NCBI GenBank assembly: GCA_029262355.1
Contig: JAJCZO010000211.1
Coordinates: 1-35,058 of the forward strand
Reading direction: 5' to 3'
DNA: 35,058 nucleotides
Origin: Deltaproteobacteria bacterium
GTDB lineage: Bacteria; Desulfobacterota; Binatia; UBA12015
Of the stretch, positions 8,100 to 16,977 are shown piece after piece. The notes under the pieces are model-generated. The model was not told where the DNA came from and did not search any database. It saw only the letters and a program-made list of their open reading frames with translations. Position numbers and translations under genes: made by a program. Position 1 is the first letter of the stretch. Every line of letters begins with the position of its first letter.

Positions 8100-10460
8100 C
8101 TACTTAGGAAGCTCCTTGACCGCAGCCGACTCCGGAGACTCGAGAGATCCGGACGAGACCGGTTGCTCCATCGATGACGGGGCGCTCAGGGGTCTGTTCG
8201 GGAGGATTCGCGCGCGAATGGTTCCCACCATCGCGAGCAACGCCAAGGCAGCCGCGAACGCGAGCACACGAGCGAAGGTGGTCCAGGTCGGCTCGAACCT
8301 GAACACGACCCGACGGGAACCGGCGGGTACGAGCACCGCCCGAAATCCGCCATTGACCGTGTGAACCTCCACCGCACGGCCATCGACCCAGGCGCCCCAC
8401 CCGGGGTAGTTCCATTCACTGGTGGCAAGAAACCTCGCGCAATCCGTGCCGACGTCGAGGATGATCTCATCGCTACCATAGCCCACCACGTCGACCCGGC
8501 CGCGACTGCAACTCTGATCCGCGAACGCAGTCGGGCCGATCTCTTGCGTGCTCAAGACCTCGTGACGCGGATCGAAGGTGCCTTCCGCGATCCGCCCGTG
8601 GATCGCATCGTAAATCTCCTGGGAACCGACCACCCGCACCCCGTCGACGAACCATGCCGCGGGCCTGGACCGTCGGTTGCGGTACAATACGACTCCATCG
8701 ACGAGATCCGGCAGTCTCTCCCATCGCGCATCCGGTTCGCGCGCGCTCTCGGCGATCGCCTCGCCGACCTCCGAGTACACCCCGCTGCGAACGGCGACGA
8801 GGCCCACGCGCAAGAGGTCCAGGGCATGATCATCGACCCCAGCCAAACCCGGTTCCGTGACCGCCCCCACTCCATCGAGACCGATCCCGTATTGCTGATC
8901 GAGCACCAGGGCCGTCGGCGCAGGCACCAGTGGATTGTAGCCTTGCACCAGCCGCAGACCGAGGTTCGGCGCCCAGTTGGCGGCGAACGTCATCGGCAGG
9001 ACCAGGACTCGACTCCGGTCCGACTGCTTCGCAATGCGCGCGATGGGTGCCAAGGAGGTCTGGAGGTCGTCGACCGTCCCCCTTCGCACGCCGGTCAACG
9101 AGAGATCGTGGTTGGTGAACAGGAGATCCGCGACCAGCAGGACGATCACGAGCCCGATCGCTCGTGGTCGGGCTCGCTCCGACGCCCCGACCACGAGGAG
9201 AAGAGCGGCACACGACGCGATCAACGTGACGCCGGCGGCAGCGGTGACGCTGAACACGCCTCGCCGGACGAAGAGATGCCACACTAGAATGACGGCCAAC
9301 CCTGCAAAGATCGCTGCGATCAGCGCGCGCGCGCCCTGCTCCTTCGCGCGGAGCCGGTCGAACCCACTCCCGGCCAGGACCGAGACGGCAACGCTCCACC
9401 ACATCAGGAAGCGAGTGGATCCCCGCACCCGGAGTGTGCCCAACAAGGCCTCTAGAACTCCTGTCGCCAAGACCAGAGACACCAGGGCAACGGCCACCCA
9501 GAAGCCCACGCGACCGAAACGAATCGCGAGGGGCACCGCGGCAATTGCACCGACCACCGCGACCATGCCTGGATACACTCCGCATTCGACCGCCGAGCAG
9601 AGGATGGATGGGGCAACGGTTCCCGACAGCGCACCGCCACCCCCCGCGGCCAGGGGAACGATCAGGCGGTACAGGTCCCGTATCCCGACGACCGGGTTGG
9701 GGAACGGATTCGATCCCAGCGCCCTGGTGCTCTCCAGCAGCAACTCGGCGGCCGGCAACCAGAGGGGCGCGCTCAGTGCGCCGGCCAGGATGCACGCGGA
9801 AGACACCGCCGTCATCCGTGCCCACAGACCGCCTTGGCCGAACGACAGCCCGTAGACCGAAACGAGGAACACCGCCAGCAACGAGCCTTGGGGATGTCCG
9901 GCCACCAGGATCGCCCAGAGCACCAGCGCCATCAAGACGACGCGCCGAGCGGCTGAGAACCTCTCGACCACGAGCAGTCCCCAGGGGATGGCAGCCGCGG
10001 CGCGCCGAAGCCCAAGGTGCGGCCCTCGAGAACCCATGAATCCACCGAGCGCGAAGGCAGCGGCACCCAGGAGAGCGGCCGCACGACTACAGCCAATCTG
10101 GCGCAGATAGAGCCGCATCCCCACAGCGGCCGCGACCGGACAGATCGCGCCTTCGATGACGGCGGCCAACCGCAATGGAATCCATCGATAGAGCCAATCG
10201 AACGGGTGCAATCCAGCCACCTGAGGGTCCGCACCCATCGGATACCCACCGAACACCCAAGGATTCCACGCGGCCGGGGCACCCGCGTGCTGCCAACGCC
10301 AATCCAGGTTGGGCAGAAAGTACCTCGCGATATCGGACGCAGTGTGTTCCAGCCCCGAGGCCCACTCCAAGAGCACGGGTGCCGATGCGACGAGCATCAC
10401 GAAAAACACGTCTGCTCGTTCGGAGAGACGAGGCCGCTGATCTCTAGAGCCTGAACCCAC
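8100..10460 (-). CDS. YfhO-family polytopic membrane protein
   Basis: 786 residues starting at a GTG that follows an in-frame TAG directly, with GAGG five bases upstream. The N-terminal part has the family phrase NPWVFGGYPMGADPQ followed by HPFDWLYRWIP. Then come about a dozen hydrophobic segments (for example VVLMALVLWAILVAG, LAVFLVSVYGLSF). The C-terminal third is extracytoplasmic, with WNYPGWGAWVDGRAVEVHTV, VNGGFRAVLVPAG and VFRFEPTW just before a last membrane helix. This is the layout of YfhO (PF09586), a GT-C-like group linked to glycosylation of wall polymers or lipids in other bacteria. The substrate here is unknown. No operon partner is obvious: a 342-base gap separates it from the glycosyltransferase upstream on the same strand. 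Confidence 0.8.
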   Translation of the reverse strand: MGSGSRDQRPRLSERADVFFVMLVASAPVLLEWASGLEHTASDIARYFLPNLDWRWQHAGAPAAWNPWVFGGYPMGADPQVAGLHPFDWLYRWIPLRLAAVIEGAICPVAAAVGMRLYLRQIGCSRAAALLGAAAFALGGFMGSRGPHLGLRRAAAAIPWGLLVVERFSAARRVVLMALVLWAILVAGHPQGSLLAVFLVSVYGLSFGQGGLWARMTAVSSACILAGALSAPLWLPAAELLLESTRALGSNPFPNPVVGIRDLYRLIVPLAAGGGGALSGTVAPSILCSAVECGVYPGMVAVVGAIAAVPLAIRFGRVGFWVAVALVSLVLATGVLEALLGTLRVRGSTRFLMWWSVAVSVLAGSGFDRLRAKEQGARALIAAIFAGLAVILVWHLFVRRGVFSVTAAAGVTLIASCAALLLVVGASERARPRAIGLVIVLLVADLLFTNHDLSLTGVRRGTVDDLQTSLAPIARIAKQSDRSRVLVLPMTFAANWAPNLGLRLVQGYNPLVPAPTALVLDQQYGIGLDGVGAVTEPGLAGVDDHALDLLRVGLVAVRSGVYSEVGEAIAESAREPDARWERLPDLVDGVVLYRNRRSRPAAWFVDGVRVVGSQEIYDAIHGRIAEGTFDPRHEVLSTQEIGPTAFADQSCSRGRVDVVGYGSDEIILDVGTDCARFLATSEWNYPGWGAWVDGRAVEVHTVNGGFRAVLVPAGSRRVVFRFEPTWTTFARVLAFAAALALLAMVGTIRARILPNRPLSAPSSMEQPVSSGSLESPESAAVKELPK

Positions 10461-10802
10461 CTAGGCCTCGACGACGTTTCGAGCAAGTAGGGAACGCATG
10501 ACGCGCACCCAGGTCCGGACGTCGGCGCGCACGCACAACGCTGGGAACCAGCCGGACGATCGTCTGGCTGGACCATCCATTGAGCCGCCGAGAACCACCG
10601 CTTCGGGCGAAGGTATCAGCCAAAGGTGCCAGGCGCGACCCATCACCGAGAGACGGTCCTGTCCTAGTTCCTAAGTAGGACAGCACCCGAGAGACCTCGT
10701 CTGGAGAAGCGTCCTCGACGGAGGACCGGCGCCCTGCGAGTCCCCCCAGACGTCACGAGCCTCCGCTTCGTGCTCAGATCGTTCGGACGGTTGCACGCTG
10801 AT
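10461..10802. other. Intergenic region between glycosyltransferase and YfhO genes
   Basis: About 340 bases with no supported gene. Minus-strand frames here are Arg-rich, overlap the YfhO start and show no family motif. It presumably contains the YfhO promoter. The notable structure is the AT-richer inverted repeat at 10659-10683, listed separately. Confidence 0.45.
10659..10683. repeat. Inverted repeat, possible hairpin or operator
   Basis: CTGTCCTA (10659-10666) and TAGGACAG (10676-10683) are perfect inverted copies around a nine-base spacer. The site lies 120 bases after the end of the glycosyltransferase gene on the same strand, without a T-run. It could be a terminator stem, an operator, or a remnant of a small mobile repeat. 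Confidence 0.4.
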
Positions 10803-12068
10803 TCAGGAAGTTGAACCCCCGGCATCCCGCAATCGACTCGGAAGGCCCGGGAAGGTCGTGAGCACGCGAGCCCAGTTCGGAATCGCCACCCCGCCCAAAG
10901 GGTCCTCCTGGAAGTCGCTGCCCGCCGTTTGAATCTGCCGGGCGAAGCCCTCCACGGCTCGTTCTTCGTAGTCGCGATCGTAGACCAGTCCGTTTACGAG
11001 GGCATCGGCGTGATACTGCCGGACGACATCCTGCGCGACCCGCAGGTAGGCTGCACGCAGCGTCGAGACGTGTCCGGCATCGATCACCGTCCCCCGGCTC
11101 GCGAGCATGCGGAAGAGAGTCGTCAGAATCTCGGTAGCCATCTTCATCAGGCCCTGATGCGGATCGTCTAGGGACAGGTCCTGATGCTTGTGCTCGTAGC
11201 GGACGCACAGATCGACCTGACACACGCGCTTGACCGAGGTGTTTCGGAACACTTCGGCCAGCGTCCCGATCTCTAGTCCCCAATCACTTGGAACTCGGTT
11301 GGAACGCGCCAGCGCCGACGTGATCGCGAACTCGCCGGACAAAGGATACCGAAAGCTCTCCAGAAAGTGCAGGAACGGATCGCGCCCCCAGAGGGCGATC
11401 AGACTCTGGAGGAGAGGCGACATGAGGAGCCGCGTGACGCGACCATGCATTCGGTCGGTAGACCGGTGATAGAAGGCCTTCGCGAATTCGAAGTCCAGGC
11501 TGGGATGCGCCATCGGTAGGCAGAGTCGCGCGAGCAGGATCCGGTCGTAGTCGACGATGTCGCAATCATGCAGAACGAACGCGTCGAGGCGCGGATCTGC
11601 CAGGAGATAGCCGAAGGCCGTCCAGACGGAGCGCCCCTTGCCGGGCACGTCCACCGGAAGACCGGACTCGGCGAGCTCCTGGTACAGGGACTGCATTGCA
11701 GCACCGTCGGTCCAAAGAACTTCCGCCTTCGGGCCCAGTCGCCCGACGAGTTCCCGTGCGTCTCGGTAATCTCGCACGTCGGGCGCGTCGCCCAGCACCA
11801 CGCAAACCTGATCGATGTAGTCGACGCCTCGTAGTTGCTCGATCATCCGGGAAAATGGTGCGGCCCTCAGGTCTGCCGCCGTAACGGGCAGAACCATGCC
11901 GATCTTGTACCCCTGCGTTGCTCTCGTCAGCAGGTCTTCCAGGTGGTCGCGACGCGCATCGCCCAGGTCGTGCAGGGTCGTGACCGGGCCGCTCTGGTGG
12001 AAGTCGGACATGTGGAACCAGACCATACTCGAAGCGATCGCGCCCGGCTGGTGGTTCTTGCCCACCAT
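10803..12068 (-). CDS. GT-A glycosyltransferase resembling glucosyl-3-phosphoglycerate synthase (GT81-like)
   Basis: 421 residues with a GT-A nucleotide-sugar fold: IGMVLPVTAADL at the N-terminus, FVLHDCDIVDYDR as the metal-binding DxD region, then FAKAFYHRSTDRMHGRVTRL, MSPLLQSL, YPLSGEFAI and DWGLEIGTLAEV. The order RVT...PLL...GEFA...GLEIG matches that of GpgS/GT81 enzymes, which make glucosyl-3-phosphoglycerate for compatible solutes or polymethylated polysaccharides. The start is uncertain. The ATG at 12068 has no strong ribosome site, and in-frame ATGs at 12026 and 12011 are possible; the latter would begin MSDFHQSGPVTTLHDLG, which looks like a natural N-terminus. It is divergent from the pterin operon, 86 bases away. 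Confidence 0.75.
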   Translation of the reverse strand: MVGKNHQPGAIASSMVWFHMSDFHQSGPVTTLHDLGDARRDHLEDLLTRATQGYKIGMVLPVTAADLRAAPFSRMIEQLRGVDYIDQVCVVLGDAPDVRDYRDARELVGRLGPKAEVLWTDGAAMQSLYQELAESGLPVDVPGKGRSVWTAFGYLLADPRLDAFVLHDCDIVDYDRILLARLCLPMAHPSLDFEFAKAFYHRSTDRMHGRVTRLLMSPLLQSLIALWGRDPFLHFLESFRYPLSGEFAITSALARSNRVPSDWGLEIGTLAEVFRNTSVKRVCQVDLCVRYEHKHQDLSLDDPHQGLMKMATEILTTLFRMLASRGTVIDAGHVSTLRAAYLRVAQDVVRQYHADALVNGLVYDRDYEERAVEGFARQIQTAGSDFQEDPLGGVAIPNWARVLTTFPGLPSRLRDAGGSTS

Positions 12069-12154
12069 CCCTAGTATTCTCTACTCCCTGAGAAATCGGT
12101 GGAGTCTCTACCGGGAAATACCGCTCCTCCAGCGGTTCGGAACGCCTGAAGAAG

Positions 12155-12658
12155 ATGAACAGCTGGGCAATCAAGTTGAACAAGGAGTACTTCAAGTTCT
12201 CCTGCGCGCACTTCCTGATCTTCCCCGACGGTTCGAAGGAGCGCCTGCACGGCCACAACTACCAGGTCACCGTCGAGATCGAGGGCGATCTCACGGAGCA
12301 GGGCTTGGTGATCGACTTCCTCGATGCCAAGCCGGTCGTGCGTGAGCTGTGTGATACGCTGGACGAACACTGGCTCGTGCCGTCCGAGCATCCCGAGCTC
12401 GAGATCGAGCAACTCGACGACGGCCACAGCCGCATCGTGTACCGTGATTGCCGCTATCTCGTCCCGACCGCGGAGGTGCTCCTGCTGCCCATCAACAACA
12501 CTTCGGTCGAGAACCTGGCCACATGGTTCGGTGAGACTCTCCATGCTCGCCTGGTCGAGCGCTTTGGCGCGACGCAGGTCCGACGCCTGCGCGCAGCGAT
12601 TTCGGAGACGAGCGGGCAAAGCGGCGTCTATGAGTACCGGTCCGATGACCGCCGCTGA
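12155..12658 (+). CDS. 6-pyruvoyl-tetrahydropterin synthase family, PTPS-III-like
   Basis: 167 residues of the PTPS/QueD fold. Zinc ligands are His19 (SCAHF) and His32 and His34 (HGHNY). The residue four places before HGH, normally the catalytic Cys in QueD and PTPS, is Lys28. Glu29 produces the motif ExxHGH (ERLHGH), which marks PTPS-III, the branch shown in other organisms to bypass dihydroneopterin aldolase (FolB) by making 6-hydroxymethyldihydropterin directly. Further on, NNTSVENLATW and a late Glu (AISETSGQSG) fit the family active site. It overlaps the DHPS-like gene by 14 bases and leads a three-gene pterin operon, which supports a folate-type rather than a queuosine role. Confidence 0.8.
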   Translation: MNSWAIKLNKEYFKFSCAHFLIFPDGSKERLHGHNYQVTVEIEGDLTEQGLVIDFLDAKPVVRELCDTLDEHWLVPSEHPELEIEQLDDGHSRIVYRDCRYLVPTAEVLLLPINNTSVENLATWFGETLHARLVERFGATQVRRLRAAISETSGQSGVYEYRSDDRR

Positions 12659-13475
12659 CCCTTCCTACGACCCGTCCCCGACAGCCCCGCCGGGACTTCG
12701 TCCACCGAAGCTCCTCGGTGTGGTGAATCTCTCGCCCGAATCGATGGTGCGGGACTCAATCGTTCGCGGCCCCGCCGAGGCGCTCGAACGTGCCCGGGCG
12801 CTGCAAACCGAAGGCGCTCAGATGATCGACCTCGGAGGCCGATCGATCACCCCCGATGTTCCCCAGATCGACGACGACGAGGAGCAAGGCCGCATCGCGC
12901 CAACCGCCGCGCGCATGCGGGACGAAGGCGTGCCGTTCTCCGTCGACACCTGGTCGCCGGCCACGGCGATCGCCGCCCTCGGCTGGGGTGCCGACCTGAT
13001 CAACTTCACCGGCCAGGAGGCATCGCTCCCGATGCTCGACGCGATTGCAAGCGCCGATGCGTCGCTCATTCTGACCTACATGCCCTACGGCAACGCCTAC
13101 GAAATGCGCTCCCAGCCTCGCGCCGCGACGCCGGCCGATCTCGTCGGCGAGATCGTGGCTTCGCTGAAGCCCCGCGTCGCAGCGGCCCGCGCCGCCGGCG
13201 TGCGAGAGATCATCGTAGATCCGAACCTCGGGATCATCCACCCAGACACCGACGACTTCGAGAAGATCCACCGTCAGCTGGAGATCATCTGGCAGGCGGA
13301 GCGACTCCGCTCGCTCGGCTGTCCTCTTCTGTTCTATGCGGCGCGCAAACCCGAGCGACTGGCGCGCATCATGATGGCTTCGGCGGTGCTCCACGCACAG
13401 CCCGAGTACGTGCGCACGCACGAGCCCCGCATTCTCCGCGAGCTGATGCGAGCCGGCGGGCAGGCCGCCTCATGA
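12645..13475 (+). CDS. Divergent dihydropteroate synthase-like protein
   Basis: 276 residues with the TIM-barrel order of DHPS (pterin-binding domain, PF00809): LLGVVNLSPES (usual NVTPDSF), EGAQMIDLGGRSITPDVP (usual DIGGESTRPG), FSVDTWSP, WGADLINFTG, IIVDPNLGI and a late YVRTHEPRIL resembling VRTHDV. Key positions differ from housekeeping FolP. The STRP motif reads SITP, so the phosphate-binding Arg is missing; the MH motif is replaced by TYMPYGN; and the R-K-S segment reads ARKPERL. It is therefore either a specialised DHPS or an enzyme on another pterin, for example in a modified folate or methanopterin-like pathway. The start is uncertain, with an in-frame ATG also at 12630. It overlaps both neighbours, so it is in an operon. 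Confidence 0.7.
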   Translation: MTAADPSYDPSPTAPPGLRPPKLLGVVNLSPESMVRDSIVRGPAEALERARALQTEGAQMIDLGGRSITPDVPQIDDDEEQGRIAPTAARMRDEGVPFSVDTWSPATAIAALGWGADLINFTGQEASLPMLDAIASADASLILTYMPYGNAYEMRSQPRAATPADLVGEIVASLKPRVAAARAAGVREIIVDPNLGIIHPDTDDFEKIHRQLEIIWQAERLRSLGCPLLFYAARKPERLARIMMASAVLHAQPEYVRTHEPRILRELMRAGGQAAS

Positions 13476-14206
13476 GCGAGATGGCACTCGACGGTTGCCG
13501 CGCGCTGGTGACGGGAGCCGCACGACGCACGGGCCGCGCTCTCGCGCTCGCTCTGGCCCACGCAGGTGCCGACGTCGCCGTGCACTACCGGTCGAGTTCC
13601 GAGGATGCGCTCGATGTCGTGGAGGAGATCCGGCGTGCAGGTCGCCGTGCCACGGCCGTGCGCGCCGACCTTGCCGACGCCCATCAGGCGGAGCACGCGG
13701 CAAACGAAGCGGCTGCTGCGCTGGGTCCGATCGACATTCTCGTGAACAATGTCGGGACGATCGTGTGGAAGACCCTCGACGAACTCTCCCCAGAAGACTG
13801 GAAGAACTGCCTCGACGGCACGGTCACCGCCACGTGGCACGCCTGCCGAGCCGTCACTCCCGGGATGCGAACACGCGGCTTTGGCCGCATCGTGAACATC
13901 CTCGATGCCGATGCAGACGCGCTCGCCCCAGCCGTCTACGCGACGCCGTACAAGATCGGCAAGACCGGTTCGCTGGTGCTCACCAAGTCTCTTGCGAAGA
14001 ACGAGGGCCCCTACGGCATCACCGTCAATGCGATCTCTCCCGGGGTCCTCGAGGACTCGAAGAAGAAGGTGCCCCTCGAGCGAATCCCGGCCGGCCGGCC
14101 GGGCACCTACGCGGATCTCGAGAGCGCCCTGCTCTTCTTGGTGAGCAAAGAGGCTGGATACGTGACCGGCACCAATCTCAAGGTGTCGGGCGGCTACCTC
14201 ATCTAG
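13472..14206 (+). CDS. SDR oxidoreductase, pteridine reductase/FolM-like
   Basis: 244 residues, classical short-chain dehydrogenase. The cofactor motif is TGAARRTG (residues 14-21), which fits TGxxxRxG, the variant of pteridine reductases and FolM. NNVG, a YKIGK catalytic Tyr-x3-Lys, ITVNAISPG and a C-terminal TGTNLKVSGGYLI complete the family pattern. The start ATG overlaps the stop of the DHPS-like gene (ATGA). Reduction of dihydropterin or dihydrofolate with NADPH is the probable role, inferred from the motif and from the two pterin genes just upstream. The stop codon TAG falls inside the left end of the inverted-repeat element that follows. Confidence 0.8.
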   Translation: MSEMALDGCRALVTGAARRTGRALALALAHAGADVAVHYRSSSEDALDVVEEIRRAGRRATAVRADLADAHQAEHAANEAAAALGPIDILVNNVGTIVWKTLDELSPEDWKNCLDGTVTATWHACRAVTPGMRTRGFGRIVNILDADADALAPAVYATPYKIGKTGSLVLTKSLAKNEGPYGITVNAISPGVLEDSKKKVPLERIPAGRPGTYADLESALLFLVSKEAGYVTGTNLKVSGGYLI

Positions 14207-14370
14207 CAGGCTGTTGAAAAGCTCCTGCCGTCACCAGGCAGGCCCTTTCGACCCGATCCCCGCGTTGCGAACACCAGCGAGAGTGCCCGGCGGGTGCGTC
14301 GCTCTCGCGCCTTGGCCTCGGGTGCAAATCGACGCACCCGGCTCGGTCCGGAGCTTTTGAACAACCTGCT
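14205..14370. repeat. 166-bp element with 21-bp imperfect terminal inverted repeats (MITE-like)
   Basis: The left end (14205-14225, AGCAGGCTGTTGAAAAGCTCC) matches the inverted right end (14350-14370) at 19 of 21 positions. Inside is a second perfect pair, GGGTGCGTCG and CGACGCACCC, so the single strand can fold into a long hairpin. No coding frame is inside. It fills most of the gap between two convergent genes and supplies the last bases of the SDR stop codon. Size, terminal repeats and lack of genes fit a miniature inverted-repeat element; a folded bidirectional terminator is the alternative. Confidence 0.55.
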
Positions 14371-14381
14371 CGTGTCGCCTG

Positions 14382-16199
14382 CTAGTAGAAGTAGAACAAC
14401 ACGAAGGTCACCGCCGCGGTCAGGAGCCCCGCGAGAAGCCGGTCATCGAAGATCGCGTGACGTGTGCGCATCGGCCCGTCTCGCTCTCGCCACACGTACG
14501 TCGCGAAGATCCCCAGGGTTAGAACGGCACCCGCCGCGCCGGCCGTGCCGGGGCTGAATGCGCCGCGCACCAGCCCCGCGGCCAGAGCGAGGTTCCCCGC
14601 CACGTAGACGGCGCTCCACCGCAGGATTCGCCGAAGATGCGACGGGCTCGTACCTGTAACCGCCGTGTACAGATACGCACTTGCCTCGCTATCGCGAGGT
14701 CCGGTTCGGCTCACGGCGGCGTGGACCCCGACACACGCCAGCACGGTCAGAAACGTCCGATGCATGAAGTTGAGTTCGCGACCGAACAGGGGGACGGCAT
14801 CCATGTCGCCGACGATCCACACGTAGGCCCACTCGAAGAAGAAGCCCAGAACCGGCGCCGCAAGGATCGTCGCGGCGGCGCCGCGTGCCGTCGCGCGCGC
14901 CGAGAACATGCCCATCAAGAAGCTCACCATCAGTCCCGGCGTGAGGTACGAGATCTGTCTCGAAAGCTGGAGAAAGAAATTCCCGCGCGACGCCGGGTCG
15001 TAGGTCGTCGCGGCCATCAGTGCGGCCCCGGACACGAGGACGACCACGACCCAGCGACCCAACCGGACGAGGTCCGCGTCCTTCGCCTCGGGTCTCCAGT
15101 GCTTGCGGTAGATGTCGTACGAGACGAGCGCTGCCGCGGAGTTCAGCATCGAGTCGATCGTGGACAGGATCGCCCCCAGCAATCCGGCCGCAATCAGACC
15201 CATCAGCCCGCCGCCCGAGGGGATCACCAGGCTCATCAGAACCGGAAACGCCTCGTCGGGTGCCACCGTGACGGCTTCCATCCGCGCACGGAAGAGCTGC
15301 GCCGCGGCAACGCCCCCGGCGATCGAAAAGAAGGGCACGAGAAGCTTGAGGAACCCACCGACGAGAATCCCGACGCGCGCCTGCTTCTGGCTCTTCGCCG
15401 CGAGGGTCCGTTGAACGATGTACTGGTTCGTTCCCCAAAACGAGAGGTGCAGGGCAATCAACCCGGTGAACACGCCGGTCCAGGGAAGCGAGGGGTGGCT
15501 CATGGGCAGGTACAAGTGCATGCGCTGCTCTGCGCGCGGGAGCATCGCGTCGCTTTCGAGCAGACCCGAGAAGCCACCGATCTCGGGCTGTGCGAAGGTT
15601 GCTACGGCCACCAGGATGCCCGAGGCGAGAAGCAAGGCCGATTGGATGACGTCGGTCCACACGACCGCGCGAAGGCCGCCGATGATGGTGTAGACGCCGG
15701 TGATCGATGCCAGCGCCACCACGCCACCCACGTAACCGAGATCAAGGGCGCTATCGCGCAGGAGGAGGGACATCGATCGAGAGCCCACGTAGAACAACGC
15801 CGTCATCTGCGCGCCGATCAACAGAAGCGTCGTGCCCGAGTAGAGCAGGCTCGCGCGCTCGTCGTAGCGACGGGCCAGATACTCCGAAAGAGTATGCACA
15901 CGCAGCCCTGCGAAAACGGGGAGCAGCAGATACGCCAGGGCGAGTAGTGCAAAGACCGCACCCAACTCGAAATGACTCTGGGCGAATCCGATCGAGAAGC
16001 CTACGCCGAGCATGCCGACCAGATGATTGGCGGAGACGTTCGTGCCGAACACGGAGCCGGCGACCCCCCACCACGGCATGGATCGACTTGCCAGGTAATA
16101 CTCGTCCGCTGTCTGCTCACGCCCTCCCGCCAGCAGACCGATGCCCATCACGGCAACCAAGCACGCGAGGAAGACGACCAGGTCTAGTCCCGCGAGCAC
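14382..16199 (-). CDS. Sodium:solute symporter (SSS family)
   Basis: 605 residues, a polytopic inner-membrane transporter with about 14 hydrophobic segments. N-terminal motifs are typical of SSS: GREQTADEYYLASRSMPWWG, VFGTNVSANHLVGM, and LPVFAGLRVHTLSEYLARRY. Further on are GGLRAVVWTDVIQSALLLAS, FWGTNQYIVQRTLAAKS and AAGLLGAILSTIDSMLNSAA, the last two being strongly conserved in SGLT/SMCT-like members. The GTG start at 16199 has GGAGGA seven bases upstream. It is 48 bases downstream of the HAD gene on the same strand, so they may be cotranscribed. Sugars, monocarboxylates or similar solutes are possible; the substrate is not deducible. Confidence 0.85.
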   Translation of the reverse strand: MLAGLDLVVFLACLVAVMGIGLLAGGREQTADEYYLASRSMPWWGVAGSVFGTNVSANHLVGMLGVGFSIGFAQSHFELGAVFALLALAYLLLPVFAGLRVHTLSEYLARRYDERASLLYSGTTLLLIGAQMTALFYVGSRSMSLLLRDSALDLGYVGGVVALASITGVYTIIGGLRAVVWTDVIQSALLLASGILVAVATFAQPEIGGFSGLLESDAMLPRAEQRMHLYLPMSHPSLPWTGVFTGLIALHLSFWGTNQYIVQRTLAAKSQKQARVGILVGGFLKLLVPFFSIAGGVAAAQLFRARMEAVTVAPDEAFPVLMSLVIPSGGGLMGLIAAGLLGAILSTIDSMLNSAAALVSYDIYRKHWRPEAKDADLVRLGRWVVVVLVSGAALMAATTYDPASRGNFFLQLSRQISYLTPGLMVSFLMGMFSARATARGAAATILAAPVLGFFFEWAYVWIVGDMDAVPLFGRELNFMHRTFLTVLACVGVHAAVSRTGPRDSEASAYLYTAVTGTSPSHLRRILRWSAVYVAGNLALAAGLVRGAFSPGTAGAAGAVLTLGIFATYVWRERDGPMRTRHAIFDDRLLAGLLTAAVTFVLFYFY

Positions 16200-16247
16200 G
16201 AGGGTGTCCTCCGCAAGCCGAGCCGATCGGGGCGATAGCGTGGGTCG

Positions 16248-16844
16248 CTACAACGCGAAGCCACGCGAGCGGGCCTCCTGAAGAAAGCGCTCGTGCGAGC
16301 GCGGATCGTAGTGGAGGGATACGAAGCCCGCGCGTGTCGCTGCCTCGATGTTCTCGCAACGGTCGTCCACGTAAAGGGTTTCGGCCGCGATGAGACCGAG
16401 CTCGGCGATGGCCGTCCGGTAGACTCTTGAATCCGGCTTCGCACAGCCGCTGCTGTACGAGTAGATGCCGCCCTCGAAGCTCTCGAAAATGGCGAAGTCC
16501 CGAAACAGCGAATCCTTGTGGATGTCGCTCGTGTTCGAGAGAAGAAAGAGCCGGTGGTGTTCGCGCGCCCTCTCGATGGTTTCCCACATCGGGCCGTTGG
16601 GCGAGAAGATGTCTTCCCAGACTTCTCTGAACTGCTCTGCGCTACCGCGGTACCCGAGAGTCGTGATAGCCTCCGCCACGAACGTCGAGCCCTCGATCTC
16701 GCCGATTTCCAGCTGGCGCTTGAGCGGGGCAAGAAGCCCGAGCGGGTCGCCCTCCGCCGCACTCGACTTCGCCAACCGCGTCCTCGCGCGAGCGAAGTCG
16801 AAGTGCATGATGACGTTTCCGATGTCGAACAGTAGCGTGTTCAT
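16248..16844 (-). CDS. HAD-superfamily hydrolase, YihX-like
   Basis: 198 residues with all four HAD motifs: LLFDIGNVIMHFD (nucleophile Asp7; the second Asp is Gly, as in the DxGNV subgroup), FLLSNTSD (Ser/Thr of motif II), AKPDSRVY (Lys of motif III) and LYVDDRCENIEAA (acidic motif IV). A helical cap lies between motifs I and II. This subgroup (HAD-IA variant 3) includes YihX, a glucose-1-phosphate phosphatase, and some haloacid dehalogenase-like phosphatases. It is a cytoplasmic phosphatase of unknown substrate, in a probable operon with the SSS symporter just downstream. Confidence 0.8.
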   Translation of the reverse strand: MNTLLFDIGNVIMHFDFARARTRLAKSSAAEGDPLGLLAPLKRQLEIGEIEGSTFVAEAITTLGYRGSAEQFREVWEDIFSPNGPMWETIERAREHHRLFLLSNTSDIHKDSLFRDFAIFESFEGGIYSYSSGCAKPDSRVYRTAIAELGLIAAETLYVDDRCENIEAATRAGFVSLHYDPRSHERFLQEARSRGFAL

Positions 16845-16977
16845 TCGAGTGACTCACACGATCTCACGCGCGGCGGTTCGGTCGTAGACGAGATCGCGGG
16901 GCAAAGACAAGGGGCCCAGAGCGACGTCGCCAGCCGGGAGCCCTTCTTGCTTTCGCATTCGAGAGCACCTCACCACT

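Noticed and set aside
14637..15947. 436-codon plus-strand frame opposite the SSS symporter
   Set aside because: Translation is Arg/Gly/His-rich and patternless, whereas the opposite strand is a clear transporter.
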